From an uncultured Clostridia bacterium (GTDB lineage Bacteria > Bacillota > Clostridia > UMGS1883), in the NCBI GenBank assembly GCA_934454525.1, contig CAKSFM010000009.1, forward strand, positions 42,842 through 106,841: DNA of 64,000 bases. The letters are read 5' to 3'. A model generated the notes under the pieces. It saw only the letters and a program-made list of their open reading frames with translations, ran no database searches and had not been told where the DNA came from. Shown one piece after another: positions 60,687 through 64,000 of the stretch. A program made the position numbers and the translations under genes. The stretch's first letter is position 1, and every line of letters starts with the position of its first letter.

Positions 60687-60941
60687 TCACCCCGCGTCCA
60701 AAACATCGGTAAGAGCTTTTACAGCTTCCTCTTCATCAGGTCCTTCGGCACAAAGCTCAATCGTGTCGCCTTTAACGGCACCGATGCACAGCACCGTTAA
60801 AATGCTTTTTGCTTCAAACTGCTCGCCGTCCTTTATAACCGAGATTTTGCTTTTGAAACGGCTTGCCGTTTTGCAGAAATCCGAAGCCGGCCTTGCATGA
60901 AGACCCTCTTCATTTTTAATTGTGTAGCTTATTCTTACCAT
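60687..60941 (-). CDS. ptsH: Phosphocarrier HPr
   Basis: An 84-residue HPr. Starting from the ATG at 60941 (after AGGGGGAA) gives His15 in GLHARPAS, phosphorylated by EI, and Ser46 in AKSILT, the target of HPr kinase for carbon catabolite control. Residue numbering matches the family exactly, which supports this start over the ATG six codons earlier. Directly followed by ptsI. Confidence 0.95.
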   Translation of the reverse strand: MVRISYTIKNEEGLHARPASDFCKTASRFKSKISVIKDGEQFEAKSILTVLCIGAVKGDTIELCAEGPDEEEAVKALTDVLDAG

Positions 60942-60952
60942 TTCAATTCCCC

Positions 60953-62938
60953 CTACCATTTTTCAAGTATCTCTATTATATCTTTTTTGTCGGAAAGCTT
61001 TTTCAGTCTTTCACATTCCGAATCATTTTCCATAAAGGTAACGATTGATTTATAGAATTCTATTATTCCGTCCTTAACCTCCGCGTCCTCGCCAAGGTCA
61101 AAAGCAAGCAGAAAAACTGCGTCAACGGCTTCACCATCGTCTGACCAGATAATCGGGCGCTTGAGCGATGCGAATACTGCCGCCGAATGGTTGACATATT
61201 CGCTGAGTCCGTGCGGGATGGCAAAGCCCTTTCCTATATCGGTTGATGTGCTTCGTTCTCTTTCGAGCACTGATTCAAGAAAGCCGTCCGTCACATATCC
61301 GAGAACCTCCAGTTTTTCGCAAAGCCTTTTCAGAAGTCTTGTTTTATCGGTTTCATCAATCTGCGCAAAAATCAGTTCGCTGCGGAAAAGTCCGGTTTTC
61401 GGAGAAATGCGCTTCATCTGCCCGTGTTTTTCCGAGCGGATTTGTTTCATCAGCCGGTGCAGTGTTTCAATATCCCTGTCGCCGAGCAAATGACCGATTT
61501 GTGCGACAGGTTTGTTGAGTCTGTACATATCAAGCGGCGTTGTTGTGATAATCATGTCGCAATGCTCGCTCTTTATTCTGCGAATATCACGCACCGAATA
61601 TACATTTGTTATATCCAGCTCCGGAATTGTGCGGACAAGCTTTTCACGGAGGATTTGAGAAACTCCGATTCCGTAGTCGCATACAATGCATGCCGAAATG
61701 CTGAACATCTGCCGCTCGATTGCACCGCCGATGTGCAGTGCAAGGTATGCAATTTCATGTTCGTTGATTTCAAGTCCGAGCTCTTTTTCAAAGATGTTTC
61801 CGAGCAGCCATGCCGCCGCCATCATGTTCGGATATTTTTCCTTAATCTGACCGAGCAGATGATTTTTCGCCATTATCCCATATTTAAGGCGGGCGGTCAT
61901 TGATTTAAGCTGAAAGAGCATTTGTCTTACAAAAAACATATCCTTTCTTAAATCGATGCCGACAATGTTGCTTGTGAGATTGACGAATTTCACAGTGAAG
62001 CGGCAAAGGTCAAAATTCATTTCCTCGAATTTTCTTCTTGATTCATCGGAGGTACATTCCTGTATTTCCGAAACGGACAATGCAAATGCAAGAAAGTTTT
62101 TCTCGCTTTCGGGAAGAATAATATTGAACCTTTTTTCAATCTCACCCGAAAGGAAGCGCATCATTGCCATGTCGCTTTCACAGACAGAGGGGAAGTCCGT
62201 TACCGGCAGCTCGCTTACCGTGCACCCCTTTCGGGTTCTTATGATGCAGAGCGAAACCAGCAGCAGCAGATTAATATCCGAAAGATAATTAAAGGCTATT
62301 CCGAATTTTTCTTCCATGCTTATGATAAGCTGTGCGGCATTATCGGCTTCAAAGCCGTCAAGCAAAGCACAAAGCGCCGTGTATTCCTGACCTGACATAA
62401 ACGCGTACATTGATTCGCGCGGTGCAATAAGCTTTTCGTACATATCTGAAAACTCAGTATAAAAGTCGCAGACGGCAAGCCTGTAATTAAATTCGCTGTA
62501 TCTGATTCCGATGCCCTTACCGCGGCGGACGTCAAACAGTATATGTTTATCCGAAAACCATTTTGAAGTGCGCTCCAGAATTTTGTCGAGCTGCGTTCTT
62601 CCCATATAATACTGTTCGGCAAGCCGCGATGCTGTGAGGTCGCTGTTTCTGAGCAGCTGGCGCACGATAAAGAAGAAAATATCTCTTTCATTGTCATCGC
62701 TTTCGGTATTTAAGATTTTCCATGCTTCCTCCGGAATTATCATTCTTACTCCGATATGCGGCTTTGCCTCCAGCTCGCCGCCTGCCGAGGTGATTTCATC
62801 CTTAAGCGCTGAAATATCATTTCTTACCGTTTTGACGGAAACATTCATTTTTTCGGCAAGGTATGAAACGGTAACATATTCATCCCTGCCGTAAAGCTCT
62901 TTTAAAATATTTTTTTGTCTTCTGTTCATGCGGTTCAC
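60953..62938 (-). CDS. PRD-domain PTS-responsive transcription activator
   Basis: A 661-residue MtlR/BglG-type regulator. HTH_11 at 1-60 (VTVSYLAEKMNVSVKTVRND), Mga-like HTH near 90-140, two PTS-regulated PRD domains (about 175-285 and 300-410, the second with NEHEIAYLALHIGG), an EIIB-like domain with Cys in IVCDYGIGVSQIL (about 420-505), and a C-terminal EIIA with His in GKGFAIPHG (about 580). Phosphorylation of these sites by HPr and the EII proteins would switch its activity. It heads the PTS operon it probably controls. Confidence 0.93.
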   Translation of the reverse strand: MNRMNRRQKNILKELYGRDEYVTVSYLAEKMNVSVKTVRNDISALKDEITSAGGELEAKPHIGVRMIIPEEAWKILNTESDDNERDIFFFIVRQLLRNSDLTASRLAEQYYMGRTQLDKILERTSKWFSDKHILFDVRRGKGIGIRYSEFNYRLAVCDFYTEFSDMYEKLIAPRESMYAFMSGQEYTALCALLDGFEADNAAQLIISMEEKFGIAFNYLSDINLLLLVSLCIIRTRKGCTVSELPVTDFPSVCESDMAMMRFLSGEIEKRFNIILPESEKNFLAFALSVSEIQECTSDESRRKFEEMNFDLCRFTVKFVNLTSNIVGIDLRKDMFFVRQMLFQLKSMTARLKYGIMAKNHLLGQIKEKYPNMMAAAWLLGNIFEKELGLEINEHEIAYLALHIGGAIERQMFSISACIVCDYGIGVSQILREKLVRTIPELDITNVYSVRDIRRIKSEHCDMIITTTPLDMYRLNKPVAQIGHLLGDRDIETLHRLMKQIRSEKHGQMKRISPKTGLFRSELIFAQIDETDKTRLLKRLCEKLEVLGYVTDGFLESVLERERSTSTDIGKGFAIPHGLSEYVNHSAAVFASLKRPIIWSDDGEAVDAVFLLAFDLGEDAEVKDGIIEFYKSIVTFMENDSECERLKKLSDKKDIIEILEKW

Positions 62939-63082
62939 GGCTCCTTTCGATTCCGCTTCTCCTCTGCACGGTTACATTATATACCGGAGTGGGGAATATC
63001 TATTTTTATTTTTTTGCCACAATGGGGAAATTTCCTGCAATACATTTATTATTATTCTTTTTGTCAATAAAAATCAAAGGCA

Positions 63083-63394
63083 TTACAGGCATAATTTGCC
63101 TGTATCGGCATGTCGATAGATTTATCGACACGCCGGCAGACGTTGAAAAAGGAAGGTAAATCTGTTCGGTGCGCACTCGTCGGCGTACAAGGGTACGTTA
63201 GAGAGCGCACCGGACGGAAACAAGCATAATTTTCAAAATTTCGGGGTTTGGATATTAATACAAATAAGCGTCTGATTTGATTGCAGTTTGCTTCTGAATC
63301 AAAACTTCTTTAAAATTAATGTGATAAAAATTATAACTTGCTTGTGGTTGACCGACTTTTTCGACAGTCTGTTACAGGCATAATTTGCCTGTAT
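63083..63394. mobile_element. Hairpin-targeting short element upstream of the spore-protein gene (uninterrupted copy)
   Basis: The core 63106-63371 (266 bases) matches the outer element at 16365-16902 in opposite orientation. It is flanked by two identical 23-base direct repeats, 63083-63105 and 63372-63394, each built on the palindrome ACAGGCA-TAATT-TGCCTGT. One end carries its own hairpin (GGCATGTCGATA with TATCGACACGCC), and the centre has a GTGCGCACTCG / GAGCGCAC palindrome. No reading frame of note. It fills most of the 529-base gap between the PRD regulator and the spore gene; the rest (62939-63082) has A/T-rich promoter-like sequence, with no promoter I would commit to. Confidence 0.85.
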
Positions 63395-63467
63395 ATATTT
63401 TTTGCTCCGGCGAAAAATAGGACTGTAAGCTCAAGCTTAAAATCAAATTTAAAAGGAGTAAATAAAA

Positions 63468-63662
63468 ATGGCTAAGAATTCAAAAACACTTGTACCCGAA
63501 GCGCGCGAGGCGCTCAATCGTTTTAAGATGGAAGCTGCAAGCGAAGTTGGCGTAACTCTCAATCAGGGTTACAACGGTGACAAGACAAGCAGAGAAAACG
63601 GTTCCGTAGGCGGACAGATGGTTAAGAAAATGATCCAGGCTTACGAAAATTCCATGAAGTAA
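63468..63662 (+). CDS. Alpha/beta-type small acid-soluble spore protein
   Basis: A 64-residue SASP that coats and protects DNA in spores and feeds amino acids on germination. Family marks are LNRFKMEAASEVGV, which contains the GPR protease site after Glu, and a C-terminal NGSVGGQMVKKMI. AAAGGAG precedes the ATG. It implies that the organism forms spores. A forespore sigma-G promoter would be expected upstream; GTATA at 63391 with AAAAATA 17 bases on is a weak candidate. Confidence 0.96.
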   Translation: MAKNSKTLVPEAREALNRFKMEAASEVGVTLNQGYNGDKTSRENGSVGGQMVKKMIQAYENSMK

Positions 63663-63850
63663 AAGGCTTCGCCTTTTTTGCCGCGCATCAGCCTTTGTCT
63701 TTCAAAGCTCACGCGCTGAAAAATCCGAAATGCCTTTAATTAGTAAGGCTTCGCCTTTTTTGCCGCGCAGCGTGCTTTGTGTTTCATAGCTCACGCGCTG
63801 AAAAATCCGAAATGCCTTTAATTAGTAAGGCTTCGCCTTTTTGCCGCGCA
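63663..63850. repeat. 82-bp tandem repeat, about 2.3 units, with terminator-like hairpins
   Basis: Units begin at 63663, 63745 and 63827 with AAGGCTTCGCCTTTTT, a small GGC-TTC-GCC hairpin with a T-run, then GCCGCGCA and a second imperfect hairpin ending in CACGCGCTGA. The first unit is the natural terminator of the spore gene, so this is a duplicated terminator. The last 150 bases (63851-64000) hold nothing I can name. Confidence 0.75.
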
Positions 63851-64000
63851 TTGAGCTTCGTACCTTATAGTCTTACAAGCAAAGAAAAATGTGCAGCACT
63901 TGTGTAAAAAAGGTCATGGGGAAAAAGCCACAACCCGATAAGGAAGTATTGGTTTTGAAAGCCGTTCTTTAAGTTTATACTTCGTAAATAGGCGGTCGTA

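Noticed and set aside
63663..63850. CRISPR array
   Set aside because: Units are 82 bases and nearly identical over their full length, with no repeat-spacer alternation and no cas genes.

Overview
The window reads as the chromosome of an anaerobic, spore-forming member of the Bacillota, most likely class Clostridia. The evidence is an alpha/beta-type small acid-soluble spore protein, a PASTA-bearing SpoVD/PbpB-type penicillin-binding protein, pyruvate formate-lyase, an HPr with both His15 and Ser46, the ylxM-ffh-rpsP-khpA-rimM-trmD block, a DNPR-type (meso-diaminopimelate) MurE and an SLH-domain surface protein. GC content looks intermediate. A genus cannot be named from the sequence alone. 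I see no rRNA, CRISPR array or intact prophage.

Layout. 1-3.4 kb: 3' part of a B12-dependent methionine synthase, a GIY-YIG protein and an EamA exporter, converging on a second EamA gene that follows an XRE regulator and a HAD phosphatase. 5.9-6.25 kb: palindromic repeats. 6.2-12.4 kb: an operon for a MacAB-like ABC exporter (adaptor, ATPase, permease) ending in an SLH-domain protein. 12.5-26.1 kb: the division and cell-wall cluster, in the order mraZ-rsmH-ftsL-pbp-murE-mraY-ftsW-murG-murA-ftsQ-ftsZ plus a small coiled-coil gene. It is invaded twice by short non-coding mobile elements. 26.4-27.2 kb: a PHP phosphatase. 27.2-35.5 kb: an aromatic amino acid operon, aroF-tyrA-aroB-aroA-aroC-pheA-aroEK-aroQ, behind a leader-peptide attenuator. 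35.6-38.9 kb: pflB with a LysR regulator. 39.1-41.3 kb: tRNA-Thr, -Tyr and -Leu, an unrecognised membrane-anchored protein, an amidase remnant and tRNA-Glu. 41.3-46.9 kb: AraC regulator, KDG kinase, KDPG aldolase, phosphoglucose isomerase and UDP-glucose epimerase. 47-49 kb: small accessory genes. 49-51.3 kb: fucose mutarotase and isomerase. 51.4-55 kb: SRP and ribosome-maturation operon. 55.3-62.9 kb: a self-contained PTS operon (PRD regulator, HPr, EI, EIIA, EIIB, EIIC, two class II aldolases). 63-64 kb: a mobile element, a spore-protein gene and an 82-bp tandem repeat.

How it works together. The aro operon encodes every step from DAHP to chorismate and on towards phenylalanine and tyrosine. 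A 27-residue leader peptide with six consecutive Tyr/Phe codons, a hairpin over those codons, an alternative pairing and an intrinsic terminator form a complete Trp-style attenuator that would sense Tyr/Phe charging. The sugar genes point to use of plant- or host-derived uronates, fucose and a PTS ketose, feeding mixed-acid fermentation through pflB.

The most unusual structural observation is two families of short non-coding mobile elements. One is about 276 bp, has 26-bp perfect terminal inverted repeats and is flanked by TA. The other is about 265 bp and is flanked at both of its sites by 23-bp direct repeats of a locus-specific palindrome, as expected of an element that inserts into and duplicates hairpins. 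One copy of the second family, itself interrupted by a copy of the first, sits in the 3' end of murG and has changed the MurG C-terminus.
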